A stretch of DNA of 64,000 nucleotides from Micromonospora sp. C31 (GCF_018070575.1 NZ_JAGPXN010000010.1:62001-126000), one strand, 5' to 3'; counted from the stretch's first letter, positions 9,401 to 19,550 are shown. Made by a program: numbers and translations. The notes: generated by a model not told the origin, from the sequence alone.

Positions 9401-9694
9401 GCGCTCGCTGACCGCGGCGCCGAGACCCTTGAGGTCGTCGGCGACGTCCTTCGCCTGACCCTTGTCAGTCGAGACGATCATGGTGACGGTGGGGGCCTTC
9501 TTGGCCTCCGCCTCGGCGAGCAGCTTGGCGTCGTGCGATCCCAGCGCCTCGATGGGGCTGGCCGGTGCGTTGGTGGGCCCGGGTGCGGCGCTCGCGGTTG
9601 TGGCACCACCCGCGACGGTCACGGCGCTGGCCGCCACGACCGACGCGAAGAGCGCGGCGGAGGTCCGCCGGCTCAGGTTTCGGGGTTTGCTCAC
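6431..9694 (-). CDS. Large secreted S8 subtilisin-like protease
   Basis: A 1087-residue secreted serine protease. N-terminal signal peptide with twin Arg (SRRTSA, about 1-37); an I9-like propeptide (about 65-135); a catalytic domain with Asp197 (GIMDSGVD), His372 (AHGTHVAGI), oxyanion Asn471 (SAGNSGPG) and Ser569 (FNGTSMASPQ). Asp and His are separated by about 175 residues, far more than in subtilisin, and this insert carries two Asp-rich loops (DVNRDGDKTD and DTDQDKDFTDE) like calcium sites. The roughly 500-residue C-terminal part is beta-rich, ending with a PPC-like domain. The GTG start follows GGAGG by nine bases. Confidence 0.93.
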   Translation of the reverse strand: MSKPRNLSRRTSAALFASVVAASAVTVAGGATTASAAPGPTNAPASPIEALGSHDAKLLAEAEAKKAPTVTMIVSTDKGQAKDVADDLKGLGAAVSERYDTIGYVLAKVPTDKVVKAATLPGVSAVDLDEKIQLPEPRPEAAPNGRKAAKQGATLPGPGDSTQAANPYMPTNEIGAVRFVEQHPEWDGRGVTIGIMDSGVDLMHPALQQTTTGERKIVDWVTATDPLEDSSWRPMITEVTGPSFTAAGATWTAPAGTYRFNRFSESITNESDPEGDVNRDGDKTDTWGILFDPATNNIWVDTDQDKDFTDEAVMRPYKEKFDIGFFGTDNPATGIAERMSFVVEYRKGVDTTPVGGPGPVDYVNIGIVESAHGTHVAGITAANDMLGNGAFDGAAPGAKLVSSRACSWGGGCTYAALTTGMADLVINRGVSVINMSIGGLPALNDGNNARADLYNNLITTYGVQMFISAGNSGPGVNTIGDPSASANVVSVAASISKDTWLANYGSVVKKKNALFNFSSRGPREDGGAKPNIAAPGSAISTTPTWQAGSPVAEAGYALPPGYAMFNGTSMASPQAAGGAALLLSAAKATDRGITPAALRRAIYSSAKPIKDVPTYGQGYGMFNVPGAWKLLRKDLTTRSYVSEAPVCTVLSEQLATPNRGTGVYNRCGAADGGHQVNQAKTYAVKLTRTSGPDGTIRHNVGLRGNDGTFRAPKSVALPLNRTVTINVTAKPRTAGAHSTIVTIDDPKTGMIDFEVSAVVVASNDVKEPTFAYSARGSVDRNSTTSHFVTVPPGTGALQVNLAGIATGSQTRFIAFNPYGVPVESTSSLACFTNFASTVVCNAQERDYQNPIPGVWEIEVESRRTSPSLNNPYQLTARVQGVAVEPAVVELPAVDAGAATPVTWNLTNTFGPVSVTGQGGPLSSVNSERPTIVELAQQEFTVEVPAGAARFTARIGNPSNASADLDLFVYRGTTLVGQQADGDSEEAVTVTNPVAGTYRVVVDAYAVDGAGGSTAYDYRDSFSAAALGTLAAPSTPLTLPHGATATLTGTVTALSTPAAGRELYGELAVVTTEGAIVGRGAVSIGAVN

Positions 9695-9854
9695 GTTCTC
9701 TTTCCTCCAGAGAACAGGGCCCTCAGATGCAGGGCGCGCGTGACGAATACTTCGCGGTGCCGCTGGTCACTGTCACTACCGCCGAGTTCGTTGTGACCAC
9801 TTCGTGACATGCGGGGATGTCCATTGTCACATCGGCGGTGATAGGAATCAGCCG

Positions 9855-11033
9855 TCAGTCCAAAGTCGACCGACCGCTCGGCGCCTCGGCCTCGGCGGTT
9901 CCGAGCAGCTCCGGGGCCTGCGGCTGACGGGGTGCCAGCTCGACCTGGGCCGGCGCGGCCAGCTCCTGGTCGGAGACCCCCATCTCGGCGAGCTTGCGGG
10001 CGCTGACCAGCACGCGCGCCTCCAGCGACCCGACGGCCCGGTTGTACGCGGTCACCGCGCCGCCCAGCGACGAGCCGAGCCTGCCGACGTGCTCACCCAG
10101 GGTCGACAGTCGCCCGTAGAGCTCCCGGGCCAGCGAGTGCACCGCCACCGCGTTGCGCGCCAGCGCCTCCTGCCGCCACGAGTAGGCGACCGTACGCAGC
10201 AGCGCGACCAGGGTGGCCGGGGTCGCCAGCACCACGTCGCGGGCGAACGCGTGCTCCAGCAGCGTCGGGTCGCGCTGCAACGCGACGTCGAGGAACGGGT
10301 CGGCCGGCACGAAGAGCACCACGAACTCCGGCGTGCTGTCGAACGCCGCCCAGTAGCTCTTGGCGGCCAGCGCGTCCACGTGCGCGCGCAGGTGCTTCGC
10401 GTGCGCGTCGAGGTGGGTGTCGCGACCCCGCTCGTCACGGGCCTCCATCGCCGTGAGGTACGCGTCGAACGGCGCCTTGGCGTCCACCACCACGCAACGG
10501 CCGCCGTGCAGGCGGACCACCAGGTCGGGGCGGACGCCCTGGCGGTCGGTGACGGCGGTGACCTGTTCGGAGAAGTCGCAGTGCTCCAGCATGCCGGCCG
10601 CCTCGACGATCCGGCGCAGCTGGTGCTCACCCCAACGGCCCCGCACCTGGGGCGCCCGCAACGCCGCCACCAGCTGCTTCGTCTCGGTCCGCAGCTCGCC
10701 CGAGACCGTGCCCATCGCGCGGACCTGCTCGCGCAGTTCGGCGTACGCGTCGACCCGGTCGTGCTCCAACTCGGCCACGCGCTGCTCGTAGCGGCGCAGC
10801 GTGTCGTGCAGCGGGGCGACGGCGCGGGCCACCGCCTCCTGGGACTGTGCGGTGGCCTCGTAGCTCAGCGCCCGCATCGACTGCTCCAGTCGCCCCTCGC
10901 CCTCCCGGGTGGCCCGCAGCGTGGCGTCCAACCGGGCGATCTCGGTCGCCGAGCGGGTCCGGGCGGCGTACCAGCCCGCCGCACCCCCGGCGGCGAGGCA
11001 GACGATCACCACGGCCAGCGTCGAGAAGTCCAC
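9855..11033 (-). CDS. rmuC: DNA recombination protein RmuC homolog
   Basis: A 392-residue RmuC family protein. An N-terminal membrane segment (LAVVIVCLAAGGAAGWYAA) is followed by a coiled coil (about 30-110) and the RmuC nuclease-like domain with RGRWGEHQLRRIVE, CVVVDAKAPFDAYL and FVPADPFLDVAL. RmuC proteins limit rearrangements at inverted repeats; the biochemical role is not fully settled. I start at GTG 11033 (VDFSTLAVV), giving the usual short N-terminus; a second GTG lies nine codons upstream. The subtilase gene follows 160 bases downstream on the same strand. Confidence 0.88.
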   Translation of the reverse strand: MDFSTLAVVIVCLAAGGAAGWYAARTRSATEIARLDATLRATREGEGRLEQSMRALSYEATAQSQEAVARAVAPLHDTLRRYEQRVAELEHDRVDAYAELREQVRAMGTVSGELRTETKQLVAALRAPQVRGRWGEHQLRRIVEAAGMLEHCDFSEQVTAVTDRQGVRPDLVVRLHGGRCVVVDAKAPFDAYLTAMEARDERGRDTHLDAHAKHLRAHVDALAAKSYWAAFDSTPEFVVLFVPADPFLDVALQRDPTLLEHAFARDVVLATPATLVALLRTVAYSWRQEALARNAVAVHSLARELYGRLSTLGEHVGRLGSSLGGAVTAYNRAVGSLEARVLVSARKLAEMGVSDQELAAPAQVELAPRQPQAPELLGTAEAEAPSGRSTLD

Positions 11034-11075
11034 CCCCGGAGCTTGCCAGACCGGCACGCCACGCGCCGCCGCGCC

Positions 11076-11135
11076 GCTTGCGTGGCGGCCGGGCGGCTTG
11101 CGTGGCGGCCGGGCGGCTTGCGTGGCGGCCGGGCT
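11076..11135. repeat. Three tandem 20-bp repeats
   Basis: Three copies of a 20-bp unit beginning GCTTGCGTGG in the region between rmuC and the divergent gene at 11262. Copies start at 11076, 11096 and 11116; the third differs in its last base. Confidence 0.85.
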
Positions 11136-11248
11136 GCCACGTGAGCGGCCTGGCCTGGGCCGGCGGCGCTGGCCCGGCCCGCCCGGACCCGCCCCGATCG
11201 GCCCACCCAACCGCGCTGATCGGAGGCGTGGCGCTGGCCCGGCCTGGG

Positions 11249-11254
11249 TAACGT
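11249..11254 (+). promoter_or_regulatory. -10 box for leaderless gene at 11262
   Basis: TAACGT ends seven bases before the ATG at 11262. Confidence 0.55.
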
Positions 11255-11261
11255 CGCAGAC

Positions 11262-12002
11262 ATGAGATATCTGCCGCTGCTCCTCCTCGTGGTGCTGCTG
11301 GTGGCCGCGTTCCTGTGGTGGCGGCAGGAGAGCGCCACCCGGGAGGCCCGGCGCCTCGCCGACGTGCGGGCCGACGCCCAGCGCTGGTACGAGCGGCTCG
11401 GCGGCCAGGTGATGAACCTGCACGGCGACCACCCGGCCGTACGCCAGGCGCTGGTCGACGCCGGGGAGCGCTACAACGCCGCCGGCAGCCAGTTGGAGCA
11501 GGCCCGCAGTGTCGAGCAGTTCCGCCTGGCCCGCGAGACCGCGCTGGAGGGGCTGACGTACGCACGGGCGGCCCGGGTGGCGCTCGGTATCGATCCCGGC
11601 CCCGAACTGCCCCCGCTGGCCGCCGCGCAGGGCGCGGGGCGACTCACCCGGGAGCGTCGGGTGGACGTGCAGGGGCAGACCTTCAAGGCCGGTCCGCAGC
11701 CCGGCCGGGACACCCCCTACTACTACCCGGGCGGGCGCTACCAGGGCCGGCCGGTGCCGGCGGGCTGGTATTCCACCCCGTGGTGGAAGACCGCGCTGGG
11801 CGCCGGCGCGGGCGTCCTCGGCGGCATCCTGATCGCCGACGCGCTCTTCTCGCCCGGCTTCGCCGACCCCGGGTACGGCTTCGAGGCCGGCCACCAGGAG
11901 GGCTTCGGCGACGCCACCGGCTTCGGCGAGCAGGGCGGCGACTTCGGCGGTGACTTCGGCGGTGGCGACTTCGGCGGCGACTTCGGCGGCGGCGACTTCT
12001 GA
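11262..12002 (+). CDS. Membrane-anchored protein with Gly-Asp-Phe repeat tail
   Basis: A 246-residue protein I cannot assign. An N-terminal membrane anchor (LPLLLLVVLLVAAFLWW) is followed by a helical region (about 25-115), a Tyr/Pro/Gly segment (DTPYYYPGGRYQGRPVP), a second hydrophobic stretch (ALGAGAGVLGGILIADALF, about 178-196) and a tail from about residue 222 of repeated GGDF/GGGDF units. Aromatic-Gly tails of this type occur at the ends of some membrane proteins but their role is unknown. The gene is probably leaderless and ends at a large palindrome shared with ppc. Confidence 0.8.
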   Translation: MRYLPLLLLVVLLVAAFLWWRQESATREARRLADVRADAQRWYERLGGQVMNLHGDHPAVRQALVDAGERYNAAGSQLEQARSVEQFRLARETALEGLTYARAARVALGIDPGPELPPLAAAQGAGRLTRERRVDVQGQTFKAGPQPGRDTPYYYPGGRYQGRPVPAGWYSTPWWKTALGAGAGVLGGILIADALFSPGFADPGYGFEAGHQEGFGDATGFGEQGGDFGGDFGGGDFGGDFGGGDF

Positions 12003-12023
12003 GCCCCGGTTCGCGGCTCGCCG

Positions 12024-12083
12024 GATGTTAGGAAGGGCACCTTCCTATGCAAAATCCGTTAGGAAGGTGCCCTTCCTTACATC
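12024..12083. repeat. Palindromic intergenic repeat, copy 1; likely terminator
   Basis: A 23-bp arm at 12024-12046 pairs with 12061-12083 (22 of 23) around a 14-base loop. It begins 22 bases after the previous stop codon and touches the ppc stop codon at 12084. The core GTTAGGAAGGG recurs at 50881, marking a dispersed family. It probably also ends both converging transcripts. Confidence 0.85.
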
Positions 12084-14870
<2,787 letters not shown>

Positions 14871-14895
14871 GATGCGCTCCTTACGCGAGTACGAA

Positions 14896-14909
14896 GGACA
14901 GCGCTGTCC
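14896..14909. promoter_or_regulatory. 14-bp palindrome in ppc leader, possible operator
   Basis: GGACAGCGCTGTCC is a perfect palindrome lying between the -10 box at 14920 and the ppc start, roughly +4 to +17 of the predicted transcript. The position suits a repressor site; no regulator is identified. Confidence 0.4.
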
Positions 14910-14919
14910 GACTCCCTGG

Positions 14920-14925
14920 ATCGTA
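14920..14925 (-). promoter_or_regulatory. -10 box for ppc
   Basis: TACGAT on the minus strand, about 50 bases upstream of the GTG, giving a leader of about 43 nt. Confidence 0.45.
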
Positions 14926-15348
14926 TCCGCGTGTCCCGCCGGGGAGGAGGGGACCCTTGCAATCGCCCGCGGTGCGGGAGGCGCACCTCCCTCGCGTCAC
15001 AGTCGACGCCGGGAACGTCTTCCCTGGTGGGAGCGGGTGCGGTGCGCCGGTCGGCGCGGCGACGGCCGGGCGCCGGGTGGCGCTGAGCACACCCGCCACG
15101 CCCAGCGCCGTCCAGATGGTGGGCCCGGCGAGCGGTCGACCGGCGGTCGAGTGGACGACGTCGGTCGCTGCTGGCGTGGCGGTGCTGGCGGCGGTCCGCC
15201 CCGGGCGGTGCTGGCGGCGGTCCGCCCCGGGCGGTGCTGGCGGCGGTCCGCCCCGGGCGGTGCTGGCGGCGGCCCGCCCCCGGCGGTGCTGCGGGTGTGC
15301 CGTACACCTCGCGGGTGCGCAGGCCGTCGGCCCGCCCACGCCCGCCGA
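14926..15348. other. Gene-free region upstream of ppc
   Basis: About 420 bases with no convincing gene on either strand. Several frames stay open only because of base composition. Apart from the 26-bp tandem repeats at 15181-15284 I see no feature. Confidence 0.5.
15181..15284. repeat. Four tandem 26-bp repeats
   Basis: A 26-bp unit starting GGTGCTGGCG is repeated at 15181, 15207, 15233 and 15259, with a partial fifth copy at 15285. The fourth copy has two changes. The unit length is not a multiple of three and lies outside genes. Confidence 0.9.
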
Positions 15349-16008
15349 TCAGCTCAGCTGGCAGCGGCCCGCGCTGTAGTGGGCGACCGCCGCCATGATC
15401 TCCGCCTCGGGCCGGTCGGCGAAGTTGAGCGTGGCGACCAGTCCGGAGCCGTAGAAGGCGTTCAGCGCCGCGCCGTCCAGCGCCGTGAACGCCCCGAGGT
15501 TCTGGAGCACCCGTGCGTCGCGCGGCGTGACCACCAGCATCTTCTCCAGGCTCCACCGCCGGCGGGAGATCTGCGCGACGCCCTCCCAGGGCAGCCAGAC
15601 CGCCTGCCCCCGGGTCGGCCGGGTGCGGATCCAGAGCCCGGCCGGGCCGAGCGCCAGCACCGGGCCGCCGGAGCCGATCAGCCAGAGCTGGACCCCCAGC
15701 GGCAGGGCGACCAGGAGCAGCAGGCAGCCCACCAGGCCGAGGATGCCGAGGACGGACTCGGCGCGCATCTGCGGATCGGCCGAATTCACGATGCCGAGGC
15801 CGGCGCAGCAGGCGATCGTCGGGAGGATGAGGGCCAGCGCCACCCCCGTCATCAGCAGGCCGCGCTTCGCGATGTTGGGCCGTACCACGAACGGCTGGTC
15901 CTCCGGGATGCGCCGGGTCACCGGCGCCGGGACGGGGCCTGCCCACCCTCCGCCGGGCGGCGGGCCGCCGTGGAAGGGCTGCGACGGGTGTCCGGCGGGG
16001 GTGGTCAC
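15349..16008 (-). CDS. Membrane protein with PH-like domain
   Basis: A 219-residue protein of unknown function. A Pro/Gly-rich N-terminus (about 1-45) precedes two transmembrane helices (about 50-72 and 85-110). A C-terminal domain (LALGPAGLWIRTRPTRGQAVWLPWEGVAQI) has the strand pattern of bacterial PH-like domains, where a conserved Trp sits in a 'lpWegV' strand. The GTG at 16008 follows GGAG by five bases. It is divergent from the S66 gene. Confidence 0.75.
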   Translation of the reverse strand: MTTPAGHPSQPFHGGPPPGGGWAGPVPAPVTRRIPEDQPFVVRPNIAKRGLLMTGVALALILPTIACCAGLGIVNSADPQMRAESVLGILGLVGCLLLLVALPLGVQLWLIGSGGPVLALGPAGLWIRTRPTRGQAVWLPWEGVAQISRRRWSLEKMLVVTPRDARVLQNLGAFTALDGAALNAFYGSGLVATLNFADRPEAEIMAAVAHYSAGRCQLS

Positions 16009-16112
16009 GAGGGCTCCAGGTTCTCGATCAACTTCCGGGACCCTCAGCCTAGGGGCCTTCGGCCACCGTGTCGGCGGGCCCCGCGACCGGAAAAACCGGT
16101 TCCACCGGTCGG

Positions 16113-16118
16113 TAGCGT
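16113..16118 (+). promoter_or_regulatory. -10 box for leaderless S66 gene
   Basis: TAGCGT ends six bases before the ATG at 16125. Confidence 0.6.
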
Positions 16119-16124
16119 CCGGTC

Positions 16125-17165
16125 ATGACGTCGCCGAACTATCCCCCCAAGCCCCGACCGGGAGACCGGGTAGCGGTCGTTTCGCCCTCCGCCGGCCTGC
16201 CGGCCCTCTTCCCCCAGGTGTACGAGCTGGGGCTGCGCCGGCTGCGCGAGGAGTTCGACCTGGAGCCGGTGGAGTACCCCACCACCCGGGTGCTCGGCGC
16301 CGACCCCCGCGACCGGGCCCGGGACCTGACCGCCGCCTTCGCCGACCCGACGATCACCGCGGTGCTCGCCACGGTGGGCGGGGACGACCTGATCACGGTC
16401 ACCCCGCACCTGGACGACGCCGTGCTGCGGGCCAACCCGAAGCCGTACTTCGGCTACTCCGACAACACCAACGTCCTCAACCACCTGTACCGGCTGGGCA
16501 TCGTCGCCTACCACGGCGGCTCGGTGCTGGTGCATCTCGGCCGGCCGGGCAGCCCGCACCCGCTGACCTTCGACTCGCTGCGCGCGGCCCTGTTCACCTC
16601 CGGCTGGTACGCCCTGACCCCCGCCCCGACGTGGGGCGACCGTCCCAACGACTGGCAGGACCCGGCGACGCTGGCCGACGAGCCGGAGATGCTCCCGGGC
16701 GAGGGCTGGCGCTGGCAGGGGCCGTCGGCGGTGGTCGAGGGGCGCACCTGGGGCGGCAACCTGGAGATCCTGCACTGGCTGCTGGCCGCCGACCGGGTTC
16801 CCCCGGCCGAGGACCTGACCGGGGCGGTGCTGATGATCGAGACCTCCGAGGAACTCCCCTCCGCCACCGAGGTCTTCCGGATGCTGCGCAACATGGGGGA
16901 GCGGGGCCTGCTCGCCGGCTTCCCGGCGGTCCTCGTCGGCCGGCCGAAGGCGTGGGACTTCGACCGGCAGCACACCCCCGACGAGCGGCGCGACTGGGCG
17001 GGCGCGCAGCGGGAGGCGGTCATCCGGGCGCTCGCCGCCTACCGCCCGGACGCGGTGGTGGTCTTCGACGTCGACCTCGGCCACACCGACCCGCAGTTGA
17101 TCGTCCCGTACGGCGGCGAGATCCGGGTCGACGCCGTAACCCGACACATCTCGGTCCGCTACTGA
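16125..17165 (+). CDS. S66 family LD-carboxypeptidase / MccF-like serine peptidase
   Basis: A 346-residue peptidase S66 member. The N-terminal half carries PGDRVAVVSPSAG, a GGDD turn and the nucleophile motif GYSDNT. The C-terminal half carries the conserved Glu region (MIETSEELPS) and the late HTDPQLIVPYGGE with the catalytic His. The family contains murein tetrapeptide LD-carboxypeptidases and MccF enzymes that hydrolyse microcin C-like antibiotics; with no recycling or microcin genes nearby I cannot choose between them. Probably leaderless. Confidence 0.9.
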   Translation: MTSPNYPPKPRPGDRVAVVSPSAGLPALFPQVYELGLRRLREEFDLEPVEYPTTRVLGADPRDRARDLTAAFADPTITAVLATVGGDDLITVTPHLDDAVLRANPKPYFGYSDNTNVLNHLYRLGIVAYHGGSVLVHLGRPGSPHPLTFDSLRAALFTSGWYALTPAPTWGDRPNDWQDPATLADEPEMLPGEGWRWQGPSAVVEGRTWGGNLEILHWLLAADRVPPAEDLTGAVLMIETSEELPSATEVFRMLRNMGERGLLAGFPAVLVGRPKAWDFDRQHTPDERRDWAGAQREAVIRALAAYRPDAVVVFDVDLGHTDPQLIVPYGGEIRVDAVTRHISVRY

Positions 17166-17210
17166 GCCGCCCCCTCCCCCAGGCGAGCGCCCCCTCTTCC
17201 CCCGCGCGGG

Positions 17211-17277
17211 CCCGGTGATCAGGACGTCATGGACGTGACCTGGTCGTTTTAGGGTCCATGGCGTCCTGATCACCGGG
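17211..17277. repeat. 24-bp inverted repeat hairpin, likely two-way terminator
   Basis: Arms at 17211-17234 and 17254-17277 match at 23 of 24 positions around a 19-base loop. The right arm overlaps the last codons of the converging gene that ends at 17270. The core GGTGATCAGGACG has the look of a dispersed GATCA-type palindrome, comparable in design to the one at 45043. Confidence 0.8.
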
Positions 17278-18190
17278 CGCTGGCCTGACGTTCGCGGATC
17301 GCGTCGGTGACGAGGCGGACAATTCGCGCGGGGTGCCGCAGTACGTCGTCTGCCGTGAAGCGCAGCACCAACCAGCCCGCTGCGCGTAGTGCGTTGAGTC
17401 GAGCCACGTCGCGCTGGAAGTGGGCTCGCTCCCGGTGGTGGTCACCCTCGTACTCGATGGCGATTCGCCAGCGGGGGTAGGCGAGGTCGACACGGCCGAG
17501 GAAGATGCGTCCGCGCTGCGCACGGGTGCCATGCACGTCATGCTGCGCGGTCGGGGACGGTAGACCGGCGTCGTGCAGGACGAGCCGGAGCCGGGTCTCC
17601 ATCGGGGACTCGCTCAGCGGCTCGGCCAGCATGAGCACCTCACGCAGTTGGGCGGTGCCGGGCCAGCCGTTGTGCGTGGCCAGGTGGCTGGTCAACGCGG
17701 AGAGCCTGACCAGCCGCCGGTGCAGCAGCGCGTCCACCGCGACCAGCGCGTCTGCCCGGGGCAACTGTCGCCCGAGGTCGAAGGCAGTGCGGACGCCGGT
17801 GGTGACCGGCAAGCCGGCGAACCGGGTGATCTCCGGGGCGGAGAGCGACCGCTGGTCGACCACCACCCGTGCAGTGGTGCGTCGGCGGGCCGCCCCCGGG
17901 AGCGTGACGAAGACCGGGCTCGCACGTGGGAGGAGATCCACGCCCCACAGGAACGCCGCGCTGAGACCGCTGATGGCGGCCCCCGTTGGCAGGGTCAGGG
18001 CAACGGCGTCGCACCACATCCGGTGGTCGTCCGCACGGTGACCGTCGACGTGGACGTAGATGTCGGGTAGCAGCCGGCACCAGGACGGTCCACGGAGCAT
18101 CCGCCACGTGACCAGGCCGGCGGCGACGGCCCGACTGCCGGAGAACGGGAGGAACGCCAACTCTCTGGGGATGCGCGGTGCCCGTGGCAT
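17270..18190 (-). CDS. AbiEi-like winged helix fused to DUF559 nuclease domain
   Basis: A 306-residue protein. The N-terminus (about 15-110) resembles the AbiEi antitoxin-type helix-turn-helix (FSGSRAVAAGLVTWRMLRG, then LPDIYVHVDG). The C-terminus is a DUF559/Vsr-like endonuclease fold with RVDLAYP, IAIEYEGDHHRE and LRAAGWLVLRFTADDV; the Asp and the Glu-x-Glu fit a PD-(D/E)XK site. Such proteins are common and often multi-copy in actinobacteria without a partner toxin; none is visible next to it. The biological role is unproven. Confidence 0.8.
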   Translation of the reverse strand: MPRAPRIPRELAFLPFSGSRAVAAGLVTWRMLRGPSWCRLLPDIYVHVDGHRADDHRMWCDAVALTLPTGAAISGLSAAFLWGVDLLPRASPVFVTLPGAARRRTTARVVVDQRSLSAPEITRFAGLPVTTGVRTAFDLGRQLPRADALVAVDALLHRRLVRLSALTSHLATHNGWPGTAQLREVLMLAEPLSESPMETRLRLVLHDAGLPSPTAQHDVHGTRAQRGRIFLGRVDLAYPRWRIAIEYEGDHHRERAHFQRDVARLNALRAAGWLVLRFTADDVLRHPARIVRLVTDAIRERQASAR

Positions 18191-18329
18191 GCCGGCAGCC
18201 TGCGGTCACGGCCCGTTCGCGCGCTGGCCCGAAGGCTGATCCCGGGGTGTGGTGGCAGGGCGCTACCACTCAAGACCGCCACCCGAGCCCCGGCCGCAGG
18301 TTGCCCGGAGGCAGCCGTTCTGCGGCAGG

Positions 18330-19256
18330 TCAGGTGGGGTCGAGGACGGCGAACGCCCGTACCGGGAAGGTGCCCATACCGGCCACCATCGGCGGGGCGG
18401 CCGTGAACCGGAAGCCGGCCGGGGGCAGCGCGTCGAGACCGGTCAGGTGCTCCACGACCGGTACGCCGGCGGCCAGCAGGGCGCTGTGCGCCGGGCGCTC
18501 GCCGGCCGCCGCCGGGCTCATGTCGTCGATGTTGATCGAGTCGATGCCGACCAGGGCGGCGCCCGCGTCGACCAGGGCCCGGGCACCGTCCCCCGTGAGG
18601 TGCGGCGCCTCCGTTGCGCCGTACCGGTCGGTGCCGAAGTGCGCCGACCAGCCGGTGTGCAGCAGCACCGCGTGGCCGGCGACGTCGTACGGCGCGAGCA
18701 GCAGCCGGTCCACCGCGCGGGTGCCGGCCGGCACCCGGACCACGACGCCGGGCAGGTCGGCGAGGCGGTCCAGCGGAGTGGTGGCGAGGTCGGCGCCCTC
18801 GGCGAAGCGGTGGGCGGGCGTGTCCACGTACGTGCCGGTGTTGGCGATCATGTCGATGCGCCCCACCTGGAACTCGGTGCCGGGGGCGTAGCTGGCCCGG
18901 GACGCCTCCCGGGTCAGCCACTCGGTGATCCGGGGCGCCGGCCAGCCCGGCAGGGTGGTCATGCCGTCGGTGAGCACGTGGCTCAGCTCGACCAGCCGTC
19001 GCCGGGAGGTGTCGTCGCGGCCGGTGGGGGCCGCGACGCCCCGGCCGCCCTTGTGCGGCTCCTCGACGATCGTCCGGCCGGTGATCCGCACCTCGGCCAC
19101 CATCAGCAGCCCGAGGTGCCGGACGAACAGCGCCGCCAGCTCGTCGTCGGCGATGTCGGGGCCGGGGACGTCCAGCCGGAACCCGTCCGTCCGCAGCCCG
19201 CCGCCGTTGGCGAAGGTGACCTCCGCGTCGAACTGTGCCCGCCACTGGTTGCCCAT
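18330..19256 (-). CDS. Cyclase / kynurenine formamidase-like family protein
   Basis: A 308-residue protein. Residues about 85-308 match the metal-dependent cyclase family (LVELSHVLTDGM start, GIDSINIDDM late). Residues 1-80 form an extra N-terminal segment I do not recognise. The family metal motif HxGTHxDxPxH reads NTGTYVDTPAH here: Asn139 and Tyr143 replace two His while Asp145 and His149 remain, so metal binding must differ or be lost. Divergent from mfd with about 295 bases between. The substrate cannot be named. Confidence 0.75.
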   Translation of the reverse strand: MGNQWRAQFDAEVTFANGGGLRTDGFRLDVPGPDIADDELAALFVRHLGLLMVAEVRITGRTIVEEPHKGGRGVAAPTGRDDTSRRRLVELSHVLTDGMTTLPGWPAPRITEWLTREASRASYAPGTEFQVGRIDMIANTGTYVDTPAHRFAEGADLATTPLDRLADLPGVVVRVPAGTRAVDRLLLAPYDVAGHAVLLHTGWSAHFGTDRYGATEAPHLTGDGARALVDAGAALVGIDSINIDDMSPAAAGERPAHSALLAAGVPVVEHLTGLDALPPAGFRFTAAPPMVAGMGTFPVRAFAVLDPT

Positions 19257-19550
19257 GGGCGCAGCCGATCACGGCCAATCGCCTCCGTCAAGATCCTTGC
19301 TGGTGGTCGGCTCGGAGAAGGTCACCATGTCCCAGCACCCGCCACCGGCCGGGCGTGGTCTTCCGGCACGGACCGCTGCCGATTCCCTCCGGCATCCGTA
19401 CCCCCCTGGGTGGCCCTGCGCGGATTGTCGGACGTTCCAACCTACGCGGGGGTGGTTCGTCCGACCGGAGAGATAGTGTCGACCGGTGGACCCCCCGCCC
19501 GCCCGGGCGAGGGGTGATCGTCGTGTCGTCATCCCGCTGGAAGTGATCAC

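Noticed and set aside
6287..9796. Very long frame opposite the subtilase
   Set aside because: Composition-driven antisense frame; the subtilase has an intact catalytic triad and signal peptide.
9695..9854. Operator sites (GTCAC-type repeats) upstream of the subtilase
   Set aside because: Several GTCAC/GTGAC words occur, but spacing is irregular and no promoter could be placed with them.
15181..15284. CRISPR-like array
   Set aside because: Units follow one another directly with no spacers, so it is a plain tandem repeat. The same holds for 11076-11135.
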